Source: an uncultured bacterium
GTDB lineage: Bacteria > Patescibacteriota > Gracilibacteria > UBA4473
Length of the DNA stretch: 8,832 nt
NCBI GenBank assembly: GCA_947311285.1
Contig: CAMZKS010000025.1
Span: 1-8,832 of the forward strand
Reading direction: 5' to 3'
In this document: piece after piece, positions 1-6,207 of the stretch
Position numbering within the stretch: position 1 is the first letter of the stretch
Layout of the letters: each line of letters starts with the position of its first letter
The notes under the pieces: model-generated
The model's database searches: none
Told to the model about the DNA's origin: nothing
Seen by the model: the letters and a program-made list of their open reading frames with translations, nothing else
Made by a program: the position numbers and the translations under genes

Positions 1-522
1 CTGAGCCAACTTATCATCTAGTACCACTCGAGTTCGCTCAACTTGCCCTAAAATAGATTGTAACTCTTTCTCGTAAGCGGTAATCGCAATTCGCTCAGCT
101 TCACTCCAATCTTCCGGATTCATGTTAATTTGACAACCTTCAATTTCTTCACAATGAGCGTGAATTAAAATCGGGGCAAGCAGTGATGCGACGGCCCGCG
201 GATCGCCTTGTTTCTGTTCATTTAAAGGGATTTGTGGATTGTAACGCGGATAGCTTAAAACTAATGGATCAACGAAAAGCATTTTAAGCGTATTATTTGT
301 TGCCAAAGGGGTTAACTCATCATCAATATAATTTTTATGGACTAGAATTTTACCTCGACGTGCGGGCAAAACCGATCGTTTCTCGTGTTGCGATTTCGCC
401 TCTTGAGCGTATCTTTCATAATTAACTACTTGCAAGGTAAATAGGCGTCCCGTAAAAACGATCGCCACTAAAACTAAAGCAATTTTCACGATTTTAAGAC
501 GGGCACTAAAATTGGTTTTCAT
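1..522 (-). CDS. Class B penicillin-binding protein (FtsI/PBP2-like), N-terminal part, cut by window edge
   Basis: An open frame starts with ATG at 522 on the minus strand and runs 174 codons without a stop to base 1, so the gene continues outside the window. Residues 10-30 form one hydrophobic segment (IVKIALVLVAIVFTG core), preceded by a short basic cytoplasmic end: a typical uncleaved signal anchor. It is followed by RLFTLQVVNYERY and then RSVLPARRGKILVHKNY, which fits the start of the class B PBP dimerisation/pedestal domain (family pattern R-G-x-I-x-D-x-N-G-x-x-LA-x-N; here a variant with LATNN and VDP further on). Known role of the family: periplasmic transpeptidase that cross-links peptidoglycan in division or elongation. 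The catalytic SxxK, SxN and KTG motifs would lie outside the window, so FtsI and PBP2 cannot be told apart. It is divergent from the RelA/SpoT gene. No Shine-Dalgarno is present; a promoter lies 11 bp upstream. Confidence 0.85.
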   Translation of the reverse strand, partial: MKTNFSARLKIVKIALVLVAIVFTGRLFTLQVVNYERYAQEAKSQHEKRSVLPARRGKILVHKNYIDDELTPLATNNTLKMLFVDPLVLSYPRYNPQIPLNEQKQGDPRAVASLLAPILIHAHCEEIEGCQINMNPEDWSEAERIAITAYEKELQSILGQVERTRVVLDDKLAQ

Positions 523-532
523 TCCGATACTA

Positions 533-561
533 ATTCTAAGTTTGTGCCTAAAAAACGCCAA
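533..561 (-). promoter_or_regulatory. Sigma70-type promoter of the PBP gene
   Basis: On the minus strand, TTGGCG (561-556, 4/6 to the -35 consensus) and TAGAAT (538-533, 5/6 to the -10 consensus) are separated by exactly 17 bp. Transcription would start near 526-527, giving a leader of about 4-5 nt before the ATG at 522. It lies back to back with the promoter of the RelA/SpoT gene. This is pattern-based; there is no mapping data. Confidence 0.5.
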
Positions 562-567
562 GAAAAA

Positions 568-596
568 TGGACAAAACAAAGGCGATCGAGCATATT
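568..596 (+). promoter_or_regulatory. Sigma70-type promoter of the RelA/SpoT gene
   Basis: TGGACA (568-573, 5/6 to the -35 consensus) and CATATT (591-596, 4/6 to the -10 consensus) are spaced by 17 bp. The predicted start of transcription is about 603, so the leader before the ATG at 608 would be about 5 nt. This supports 608 rather than 512 as the start codon, because 512 lies upstream of the promoter and inside the divergent PBP gene. Confidence 0.45.
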
Positions 597-607
597 TAGT
601 TTTAGCT

Positions 608-2629
608 ATGATAAACAATCTTACTCCTGCTAAATATCAATCTCAATATGAACAAGATTTAATCGATATCTTGTACCTAGTTGAACACTACTACCCTAAT
701 TTAGATGATGCTAAAAAAGGCAAAATAACCCGTGCTTTTTGGTATTCAGAAAAAGCTCACCACCAGCAAAAACGTTTTTCGGGTGAACCCTATTTCATAC
801 ACTTAGTATCGGCTACAAAAATATTACTGCAAATCCAGCCTGATTTAGAAACTATTTGTGCGTGCTTACTGCACGATGTTATTGAAGACACTCCCATAAC
901 TGCAGATGAGATTGAAAGACGTTTTGGTGCACGAATCCGATTTTTGTGTGAAGGGGTAGAAAAAATAACAAAAGTAAGGCTTCAAGGTAAAGACCGTGAA
1001 TTAGAAAGTTTAAGAAAGCTTTTTGTGGCCATGGCAAAAGATGTGCGAGTTATTTTCATTAAACTGGCCGATCGAATTCATAACCTTTCAACCCTCGAAC
1101 ACGTACCAGAAGAAAAACGAACACGAATTGCCCGTGAATCCTTACAAATTTATGTACCCGTGGCAGATCGATTAGGAATTCATGAGTTTAAAACTCAGAT
1201 GGAAGATTTATGTTTCAAAAATTTAAACCCAAAAGAATACGATCTATTACAGACCCAAATAAAACAATCTAAAAAGGAGCGTCAAAAATTTATTAATGCC
1301 GCTGAAAAAGAAATCCGAAAACTACTGACCAAAGCCGAAGTAAGGTTTGTAACTATTGCAGGTCGAGATAAAAATTTATACTCCGTAAGTGAAAAACTGA
1401 AGAAGAAGAACTGTAATCATGTGTCGGATATTCACGACTTACTCGGGATCCGAGTCATTGTCAACGAACACGCTGATTGTTATAGAGTACTGGGTCTTAT
1501 CCATTCACACTGGAAACCAATGCCTAGTCGCTTTAAAGATTACATCGCCGTGCCAAAAGCGAATGGTTACCAAAGCCTGCACACAACTGTATTAGGTATG
1601 GCACAAAGTAAAATCCCCACTGAGATTCAAATTCGTACTAAAGCAATGCACTTAGATGCAGAATATGGGCCTGCTGCTCATTGGGCTTACAAACAATCAT
1701 CTAACATAAAGTTTGATGAAGATTATTTAAAAAAAACAAACTGGATTCCTGAAGATTTAGCTCAGATAACACAGTTAAAATCATCTGAACATTTCTTTCG
1801 ATCTATCACGGACTCACTTTCTGAAAAGAGAATTCATGTACTAACCCCTAAAGGGGATATAAAAAATTTACCAGCCCATGCCTCACCTGTCGATTTTGCT
1901 TACGCTATTCATACCGACATAGGCAATCATTGTTTTGGTGCGAAGGTTAATGGCATTATAAAGCCACTTAATCACGAGCTAAGTGCCGGTGACGTCGTTG
2001 ATATTATGACCAAGGCTGATAGATCCCCAAATCCTGAGTGGCTTAAGTTTGTCAAGTCAAGCAGTGCTCGTCAAAAAATTCAACAAACTATCAACTTGAA
2101 CACTCCGAAAGAGGGCGAGAAGCATGAAAATACGGAGATCACAACAAAACTACGACCACAAATCAGAAGCAAACCCCTTGGAGGCGCCCCACAGAAAACA
2201 GACTTCACGCATAATCATACTATTATTATCGGAAATGAAAGCGGGCTTGGATATCATTTTCCTCAATGCTGCACCCCAACCCCTTCGGATGAAATCACCG
2301 CCTACAACACTCGCGGTCGAGACTTCGTAATTCATAAAAAAAATTGTAAGGTCTTGACCAAACTCCAAGATGAAAGAAAATTAGAAGCCCAAACGGTTAT
2401 GCAAAAAAAATTCACTATTACCGCCAAAGATCGCTCCGGTTTAATGCGCGATTATTCTACCGTACTGAGTGATAACGATATTTTCATTTGGGATGTTAAG
2501 TTTAAAAAACCAAAATCAAATATTTTAACAGGAACTTTCACCGTACACATACCGGATAATAAAATTTTCTGTGATGCTATCCAATCTTTGCGAGCCATTG
2601 ATAACGTGAGTGATGTAAGCGTTGCTTAA
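608..2629 (+). CDS. Bifunctional (p)ppGpp synthetase/hydrolase, RelA/SpoT homologue (long RSH)
   Basis: The 673-residue product makes and degrades (p)ppGpp, the stringent-response alarmone. Domains in order: HD hydrolase (about 40-190) with R56, H65, the HD pair H89-D90 in LLHDVIEDT, and D155/N159 in KLADRIHN; synthetase (about 225-365) with GRDKNLYS, DLLGIRVIV, KANGYQSLHTTV and EIQIRT; TGS (about 408-468); a conserved Cys region (about 545-585, QCCTPTPSDEI and H-K-K-N-C); and a C-terminal ACT domain (about 600-673). The synthetase carries RFKD (308-311), the RxKD signature that known bifunctional enzymes have, unlike the ExDD of synthetase-only RelA. All key hydrolase and synthetase residues I can check are present, so both activities are expected. 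The frame is open back to an ATG at 512, but those 32 extra residues match no RSH and overlap the divergent PBP gene, so I chose 608. No Shine-Dalgarno. It is followed by a strong terminator. Confidence 0.95.
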   Translation: MINNLTPAKYQSQYEQDLIDILYLVEHYYPNLDDAKKGKITRAFWYSEKAHHQQKRFSGEPYFIHLVSATKILLQIQPDLETICACLLHDVIEDTPITADEIERRFGARIRFLCEGVEKITKVRLQGKDRELESLRKLFVAMAKDVRVIFIKLADRIHNLSTLEHVPEEKRTRIARESLQIYVPVADRLGIHEFKTQMEDLCFKNLNPKEYDLLQTQIKQSKKERQKFINAAEKEIRKLLTKAEVRFVTIAGRDKNLYSVSEKLKKKNCNHVSDIHDLLGIRVIVNEHADCYRVLGLIHSHWKPMPSRFKDYIAVPKANGYQSLHTTVLGMAQSKIPTEIQIRTKAMHLDAEYGPAAHWAYKQSSNIKFDEDYLKKTNWIPEDLAQITQLKSSEHFFRSITDSLSEKRIHVLTPKGDIKNLPAHASPVDFAYAIHTDIGNHCFGAKVNGIIKPLNHELSAGDVVDIMTKADRSPNPEWLKFVKSSSARQKIQQTINLNTPKEGEKHENTEITTKLRPQIRSKPLGGAPQKTDFTHNHTIIIGNESGLGYHFPQCCTPTPSDEITAYNTRGRDFVIHKKNCKVLTKLQDERKLEAQTVMQKKFTITAKDRSGLMRDYSTVLSDNDIFIWDVKFKKPKSNILTGTFTVHIPDNKIFCDAIQSLRAIDNVSDVSVA

Positions 2630-2639
2630 TTTTTTCTTC

Positions 2640-2673
2640 AAAAAACCCCGCGAAGGCGGGTTTTGTTTTTTTT
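2640..2673. terminator. Bidirectional intrinsic terminator (RelA/SpoT gene and ssrA)
   Basis: CCCGC (2647-2651) pairs with GCGGG (2656-2660) around a GAAG loop, and flanking AAAA/TTTT extends the stem with one bulged C. On the plus strand it is followed by an eight-T run (2666-2673), 11 bp after the RelA/SpoT stop. On the minus strand the same stem has a CUUC loop and ends in GTTTTTTG, so it can also stop transcription coming from the tmRNA gene 80-100 bp away. Confidence 0.85.
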
Positions 2674-2683
2674 GAAAAGAGGC

Positions 2684-2744
2684 ACTTGTCACGAAATGAG
2701 TGGTATTTTTGTATTTCAAAAATTAAACTCATGAAGTTACAAGT
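2684..2744. repeat. Nested inverted repeats in the tmRNA 3' trailer
   Basis: Three inverted pairs are nested inside one another: ACTTGT (2684-2689) with ACAAGT (2739-2744), ATGAGT (2696-2701) with ACTCAT (2727-2732), and ATTTTTG (2705-2711) with CAAAAAT (2717-2723). They lie between the encoded CCA end of the tmRNA and the shared terminator, so the RNA would fold in the pre-tmRNA trailer. The palindrome GTTAC-AA-GTAAC (2736-2747) overlaps the outer arm. A processing structure or a second weak terminator is possible; the function is unknown. Confidence 0.4.
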
Positions 2745-2751
2745 AACGATT

Positions 2752-3191
2752 TGGTGGAGGTGGCGGGTATCGATCCCGCGTCCGCAATGGAAACATGGCA
2801 CGTTCTACGTTTATAGTCTGTTTGTTTACGACTCAAGCTTTAAAGCAGACAAAAGACCTAAGAAGTTGATCTTTAGTTTCAAATTAAAGGCAGATCAAGT
2901 CTCTAATTCTACACCACTAAGTTTGATCAAGTATCGCGTGGTGAAATACTTAAGCACCTAGGAGCCGAAGCTCAACTAGGGTTTATCCTATATAACAATG
3001 CTTAGGCAAACGCGTAACCAGCTTGAGGAGCAAAAGCGCCTGTAAGTTTAGCAACGGCAGTTTGTCGAAGGTTGTTAAGTTTAGTTAAGTTTGCACTTAA
3101 AATGTGCACATCGTGGATAACCGGTACGCTGTGCCAACCGAAAACGCCCGTACAATGCTCCGAATCATCACGTCGAAGCCAGTGCACCCCC
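2752..3191 (-). ncRNA. ssrA: Transfer-messenger RNA (tmRNA)
   Basis: This is the 440-nt ribosome-rescue RNA that releases stalled ribosomes and tags the nascent protein. The 5' end reads GGGGGTG (3191-3185) and pairs with CACCTCC near the 3' end to form the 7-bp acceptor stem (one G-U), followed by an A discriminator and an encoded CCA at 2754-2752. The tRNA-like domain shows the hallmark GGCTTCGACG just inside the 5' end and GCGGACGCGGG-ATCGATA-CCCGC (T arm) at the 3' end. The middle holds the tag reading frame and stem-forming sequence expected for the pseudoknots, which I did not fold. One-piece, not permuted. Somewhat longer than the common size of about 350-400 nt. The 69-codon open frame that crosses it from 3211 is an accident of the tag reading frame and not a protein gene. 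Confidence 0.95.
3002..3058 (-). other. tmRNA proteolysis-tag reading frame
   Basis: The frame inside the tmRNA reads AVAKLTGAFAPQAGYAFA from GCC at 3058-3056 and stops with TAA at 3004-3002. The hydrophobic end YAFA parallels the YALAA end recognised by ClpXP in model bacteria. The exact resume codon is inferred: GCC (Ala, 18-residue tag) or GCT at 3052-3050 (16 residues) are both possible, since the sequence just upstream (GACAAACT) does not match the E. coli UAGUC element. Confidence 0.7.
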
Positions 3192-3228
3192 ATCAAGTAA
3201 AAGATCTCCACACTAATTGTGGATTGTT

Positions 3229-3257
3229 ACTATACTTTTAAACGAATAAATGTGCAA
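3229..3257 (-). promoter_or_regulatory. Strong sigma70-type promoter of ssrA
   Basis: On the minus strand, TTGCAC (3257-3252, 4/6) and TATAGT (3234-3229, 5/6) are spaced by 17 bp. Transcription would begin near 3222 and give a precursor with a 5' leader of about 30 nt, to be removed at 3191 by RNase P. Confidence 0.7.
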
Positions 3258-3259
3258 TC

Positions 3260-3268
3260 TGTTACAAT
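3260..3268 (+). promoter_or_regulatory. Extended -10 promoter of the GIY-YIG gene, leaderless
   Basis: TG-T-TACAAT is an extended -10 element (TGn plus 5/6 of TATAAT); no good -35 is seen, as is usual for this class. The -10 ends 6 bp before the ATG at 3275, so transcription should start at or next to the start codon. It lies 2 bp away from the ssrA -35 on the other strand. Confidence 0.5.
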
Positions 3269-3274
3269 AAAGTC

Positions 3275-3526
3275 ATGTCCTTTTACTTTTATCTCGCTCG
3301 TTGCCGCGACAACACGCTTTACGCGGGGTACTGCAAAGATTTAATCGAACGAGAAGCTATGCACAATTCGGGTAAAGGGGCTAAGTACACTCGAGCCAGA
3401 TGCCCTATAAAAATAGTTTATTTTGAAAATTTTGAAACAAAATCAGAAGCAATGAAACGCGAGTACGCGGTTAAAAAACTTACAAAATCACAAAAAGAGA
3501 CTTTGATTAAAACTAAGCCCGCTTAG
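3275..3526 (+). CDS. Small GIY-YIG nuclease-domain protein (UPF0213/YhbQ-like)
   Basis: The 83-residue protein is a single GIY-YIG domain of the stand-alone bacterial type. Visible motifs: FYFYLARC at 3-10 (the first strand, usually GIY-like), LYAGYCKD at 15-22 (in place of YIG), R26 and H30, AKYTRARCPIKIVYFE, and KSEAMKREYAVKKLTKSQK with the candidate catalytic/metal-binding E63. Length and order match the UPF0213 family, whose members are suspected DNA-acting nucleases but are poorly defined. The gene diverges from ssrA and its 3' end faces the lipoprotein gene with only 9 bp between stops. I see no terminator there. No Shine-Dalgarno; probably leaderless. Confidence 0.88.
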   Translation: MSFYFYLARCRDNTLYAGYCKDLIEREAMHNSGKGAKYTRARCPIKIVYFENFETKSEAMKREYAVKKLTKSQKETLIKTKPA

Positions 3527-3535
3527 CTTTTCTAA

Positions 3536-4156
3536 CTAAACTTCTTCGCAGTTTAAATACAAATCATCTTCTCCTTGTGTCACCGTGGCCATTCCGCCCT
3601 TAACCCAAAGACCTAAACCATTTTTGGCTTTATACTTTTCTCCTGCTGCTGCCACGGTTCGATTCATCGTCGTCGCTGTTTTAGTTTGTGAGTCAGAAAA
3701 CATAATTTGATTCGCTTGCAGTTTCATAATTGCATCCCCTGATACATATTCCCCCGATGTTACGATAAAGGCTTTGTCCTCGTCACATTGGTAAGTAACT
3801 CGCTTACCACGATTTGGGGCTGTTGTCTCATCTGCATTAGTAACTCGTTCATCCAAGCACTCTGGTTTTTGATACTTCACACAAGCCATGCGTGTACAAG
3901 CCGGAATTTCAAAACCGTCCATTCGATTACAGTTATTACAGCCATCAAAAAATGACTTACAAGAATCCGGAATTATTGTTTCCCAGCTATTTTGGTCATA
4001 AGTAACTACCATCGCTTCAACATGAGGCTCTTTTAAAACGTCCTGCAGCTCTATTTGTCCATCACTTCTAGTACTTGATTTATCACTATTGTTGTTACAA
4101 GCCGCTAAAGTAATCACCGTCAATAATAAAGTCGTAATTCTCAGAGTAGATTTCAT
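3536..4156 (-). CDS. Secreted lipoprotein with Cys-rich module and MliC-like lysozyme-inhibitor domain
   Basis: The 206-residue precursor begins with a basic N-terminus, a hydrophobic core (8-18) and a lipobox LAAC, so signal peptidase II should cleave before C20 and lipid-anchor the protein. After an Asn/Ser-rich linker comes a Cys-rich module (66-100: C66, C73, C76, C87, C92, C100, with FFDGCNNCNR and ACTRMAC), likely disulfide-bonded. Residues about 117-204 resemble MliC/PliC inhibitors of C-type lysozyme: YQC (C124), AAAGEKY (169-175) corresponding to the SxxGxxY lysozyme-binding loop, LWVKGGMATV with K186, and C203, probably paired with C124. The domain call rests on these motifs by eye. 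Expected role: protecting the cell wall from lysozyme of hosts or predators. Monocistronic. A weak promoter candidate on the minus strand (TTGAAC, 16 bp, TAAATT) lies in the upstream region. No Shine-Dalgarno. Confidence 0.8.
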   Translation of the reverse strand: MKSTLRITTLLLTVITLAACNNNSDKSSTRSDGQIELQDVLKEPHVEAMVVTYDQNSWETIIPDSCKSFFDGCNNCNRMDGFEIPACTRMACVKYQKPECLDERVTNADETTAPNRGKRVTYQCDEDKAFIVTSGEYVSGDAIMKLQANQIMFSDSQTKTATTMNRTVAAAGEKYKAKNGLGLWVKGGMATVTQGEDDLYLNCEEV

Positions 4157-4288
4157 AATAGTAATAGGCGTTTAAAAAATAAATTTAAGTCTGTACCCAA
4201 TAAGTTCAAGACGTACTTACTTATAACCGAATGAAACCGTAAATTGTGACTATTTTTAACTATTTTGTAATACTCAATTTTCTAGTTC

Positions 4289-4306
4289 GCGGGACTGACG
4301 AGACTC
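4289..4306. repeat. 18-bp copy of the tRNA-Asp 3' end
   Basis: This stretch is identical to 4365-4382, which holds the last part of the T stem, the 3' acceptor strand, the discriminator and the first two bases of CCA of the tRNA-Asp gene. The copies are in the same orientation, 76 bp apart, with unrelated flanks. It may be a leftover attachment site or a duplication scar. The rest of the intergenic stretch from 4157 to 4288 is AT-rich and shows nothing further I can name. Confidence 0.75.
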
Positions 4307-4319
4307 TTCGCGTCTAAGT

Positions 4320-4359
4320 AAAAAATGATTTCAACCCTGAAGAGCTAAAATCATTTTTT
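4320..4359 (-). terminator. Terminator downstream of tRNA-Asp
   Basis: A perfect 12-bp inverted repeat, AAAAAATGATTT (4320-4331) and AAATCATTTTTT (4348-4359), encloses a 16-nt loop. On the minus strand it begins 3 nt after the encoded CCA of the tRNA and ends in a six-T run. It has the A-tract/U-tract form of an intrinsic terminator, although the stem is AT-rich. It may close both the tRNA and any read-through from purE. Confidence 0.65.
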
Positions 4360-4362
4360 GAA

Positions 4363-4439
4363 TGGCGGGACTGACGAGACTCGAACTCGCAACCTCCGCC
4401 GTGACAGGGCGGCGCTCTAACCAATTGAGCTACAATCCC
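4363..4439 (-). tRNA. tRNA-Asp (anticodon GUC)
   Basis: The 77-nt cloverleaf reads on the minus strand from GGGATTG (4439) to CAGTCCC-G-CCA. The D arm has AGCTCAATTGGTTAGAGC. The anticodon stem CCGCC/GGCGG holds the loop CTGTCAC with anticodon GTC, and the T arm is GCGAG-TTCGAGT-CTCGT. The CCA end is encoded (4365-4363). It lies 58 bp downstream of purE with its own promoter candidate. Confidence 0.97.
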
Positions 4440-4457
4440 TTAAAGGGAAGCCAGACG

Positions 4458-4485
4458 ATATTAAGGTAAATAATAGAGACGTCAA
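4458..4485 (-). promoter_or_regulatory. Promoter of tRNA-Asp
   Basis: On the minus strand, TTGACG (4485-4480, 5/6) and TAATAT (4463-4458, 4/6) are spaced by 16 bp, just after the purE stop codon. The transcript would start about 12 nt before the mature tRNA. No terminator separates purE from it, so read-through from purKE is also possible. Confidence 0.5.
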
Positions 4486-4497
4486 TTTTTTTTTATC

Positions 4498-4977
4498 CTA
4501 CAAGTTTTTAGCACTTTCAAGCACCTTGGCTTCCATGGTTTTTTTATAATCCTCTAAAGTTTTGGCGACAGATTTATCACTCGTACCAATAATCTGGGCC
4601 GCTAATAAACCAGCATTTTTAGCACCGTTTATAGCCACCGTTGCCACGGGCACACCGCCAGGCATTTGCACGATAGAAAGTAGTGAATCAATCCCCTCAA
4701 TTGAGTTATGTGATTTAACGGGCACCCCAATAACCGGTAAGGTTGTGAACGCGGCCGTCATGCCCGGTAAATGAGCCGCACCACCAGCACCCGCAACAAT
4801 AACCTTAAGGCCACGAGCACGCGCTGTTTTGCCGTATTCAGCCATTCTCTCTGGTGTACGGTGCGCTGAAACAATTTCTATTTCGAACTCAACGCCAATT
4901 TCCGTTAGAGCGTCTGCGGCGGCTTGCATAACCGGCAAATCAGACTGGCTTCCCATGATGATTCCAACTTCTGCCAT
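4498..4977 (-). CDS. purE: N5-carboxyaminoimidazole ribonucleotide mutase (class I PurE)
   Basis: The 159-residue enzyme moves the carboxylate of N5-CAIR to carbon 4, giving CAIR in purine synthesis. Landmarks: GSQSD (9-13) at the phosphate site, SAHRTP (37-42) with the family's catalytic histidine H39, GAGGAAHLPGM (63-73), and IDSLLSIVQMPGGVPVATVAING (96-118). Length is typical of class I PurE, which works together with PurK, the upstream gene. The two form an operon, with 33 bp between the purK stop and this ATG. No Shine-Dalgarno precedes it (ACAAACCTTAAAC-ATG), so its translation may depend on coupling or an unusual start. No other purine genes are in the window. Confidence 0.96.
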   Translation of the reverse strand: MAEVGIIMGSQSDLPVMQAAADALTEIGVEFEIEIVSAHRTPERMAEYGKTARARGLKVIVAGAGGAAHLPGMTAAFTTLPVIGVPVKSHNSIEGIDSLLSIVQMPGGVPVATVAINGAKNAGLLAAQIIGTSDKSVAKTLEDYKKTMEAKVLESAKNL

Positions 4978-5010
4978 GTTTAAGGTTTGTTTAAGTGTTC
5001 TTTTTATAGC

Positions 5011-6126
5011 TTAATCACTGATTACCTGCAACTTTTCTAGCACTTCATCTGCCACTTGTTTGGCTTCTTCTATTGTACTTCGTACCACCGTTACATGGGC
5101 CATTTTACGGCCTGGACGCGTTTGGGTTTTTCCGTACCAATGCAGAAATATTCCAGGCTCAGCTAACACTTCGTCTATATTTGTTAACTGTGCTATCCCT
5201 GTGTGCTTAGGCTCTCCCACTAAGTTAACCATCACGCTTGGATCCAACAAATGTACTTCTGGTAAAGGTAAACCAAGTACGGCACGTATATGCATTTCAA
5301 ATTGTGATATTGAAGTCCCTTCAATGGTTAAATGTCCCGAATTATGCACTCGAGGTGCACATTCATTCACTAATACTTCTCCTTTTTTTGTAATAAATAA
5401 CTCGACGGCCATAATGCCTACCAGTTCAAATTTTTCGGCCACTGATTGTGCCAATTGAATACATTTATTGCTCAACTCTTCTGCGATTGCGGCAGGACTA
5501 ACCACATATTTAACCAAATTTAATTCTGGATCAAAATCCATACTAACGGGTGGAAAAACTTGTACGTCCCCTTTTGCATTTCGGGCCACCATAATGCCAA
5601 TCTCCATTTCCAAATCAACCAAGGCTTCTAGCACCGACGGCACATCAAACGCTTTATTAAGATCACTCTCCGACCGTAAAATTTGCACCCCTTGCCCATC
5701 GTAACCACCCGTCCGCATTTTCTGTACGATCGGGAACTCCGTAATTTCTTTCACACTTTCAATTAATTTAAAGGCCGGACTTACAATGCCTGCGTCCACA
5801 TAAAACTGTTTCTGCAAGCCTTTGTCCTGAATAATTCTTAATAGCTTACTAGAAGGGTTCACCTCTTTTCCTTCTTTCTCAAGTTGCTCTAAGGCTTCAA
5901 CATTGACGTGCTCTATTTCAACCGTAATAACGTCCACTGTACGACCAAAGGCCAGCACTGTTTCGTAATCATTAAAATCCCCCACCGTCAATTTACTCGT
6001 GAAAGGCTGTACGCTGCATTCTGGGTTCGGATCTAAAAAATAAACCTCAACTCCTAAATCAATACAAGGCGAAATCATCATCAGCCCTAACTGTCCACCA
6101 CCAAGAACGCCAAGTTTTTTATGCAT
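5011..6126 (-). CDS. purK: N5-carboxyaminoimidazole ribonucleotide synthase (PurK)
   Basis: The 371-residue ATP-grasp enzyme joins bicarbonate to AIR at the cost of ATP, giving N5-CAIR for PurE. Visible family landmarks: GVLGGGQLGLMM (6-17) in the N-terminal substrate domain, TVEIEHVNVEAL (68-79), QDKGLQKQF (100-108), KMRTGGYDGQGV (136-147) in the ATP-grasp core, EIGIMVARN (175-183), LVNECAPRVHNSGHLTIEG (252-270) with metal/ATP ligands, SQFEMHIRAVLGLPL, and a C-terminal WYGKTQTRPGRKMAHVTV (330-347). Length and motif order are complete. It is first in the purK-purE operon. The start ATG at 6126 directly opens the conserved strand (MHKKLGVLGGG); no Shine-Dalgarno is present. Confidence 0.96.
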   Translation of the reverse strand: MHKKLGVLGGGQLGLMMISPCIDLGVEVYFLDPNPECSVQPFTSKLTVGDFNDYETVLAFGRTVDVITVEIEHVNVEALEQLEKEGKEVNPSSKLLRIIQDKGLQKQFYVDAGIVSPAFKLIESVKEITEFPIVQKMRTGGYDGQGVQILRSESDLNKAFDVPSVLEALVDLEMEIGIMVARNAKGDVQVFPPVSMDFDPELNLVKYVVSPAAIAEELSNKCIQLAQSVAEKFELVGIMAVELFITKKGEVLVNECAPRVHNSGHLTIEGTSISQFEMHIRAVLGLPLPEVHLLDPSVMVNLVGEPKHTGIAQLTNIDEVLAEPGIFLHWYGKTQTRPGRKMAHVTVVRSTIEEAKQVADEVLEKLQVISD

Positions 6127-6175
6127 CTAAATTTTTTATTTTTTCAAAAATCATCACAGGCAGATTAGTTTAGAA

Positions 6176-6184
6176 AGTATAACA
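6176..6184 (-). promoter_or_regulatory. Extended -10 promoter of purKE
   Basis: On the minus strand TG-T-TATACT (6184-6176) is an extended -10 with 5/6 match to TATAAT; no clear -35 is seen. A run of 12 T (6224-6213 on this strand) lies about 30 bp upstream and could act as an UP-like element. The leader would be about 43 nt, AT-rich, with no riboswitch structure that I can recognise. Confidence 0.45.
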
Positions 6185-6207
6185 AAGCAATGTTTTCAAA
6201 TTTTGTA

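Noticed and set aside
512..607. Upstream extension of the RelA/SpoT frame starting at ATG 512
   Set aside because: The extra 32 residues match nothing in the family, overlap the divergent PBP start and lie upstream of the predicted promoter; ATG 608 fits the family N-terminus.
2686..2961. 91-codon plus-strand frame across the tmRNA
   Set aside because: It runs antisense through the tmRNA and its composition follows the RNA structure; there is no protein-like motif.
3002..3211. 69-codon open frame on the minus strand ending in YAFA
   Set aside because: It is the tmRNA tag frame extended upstream by chance through the tmRNA 5' domain; only the last 16-18 codons are translated.
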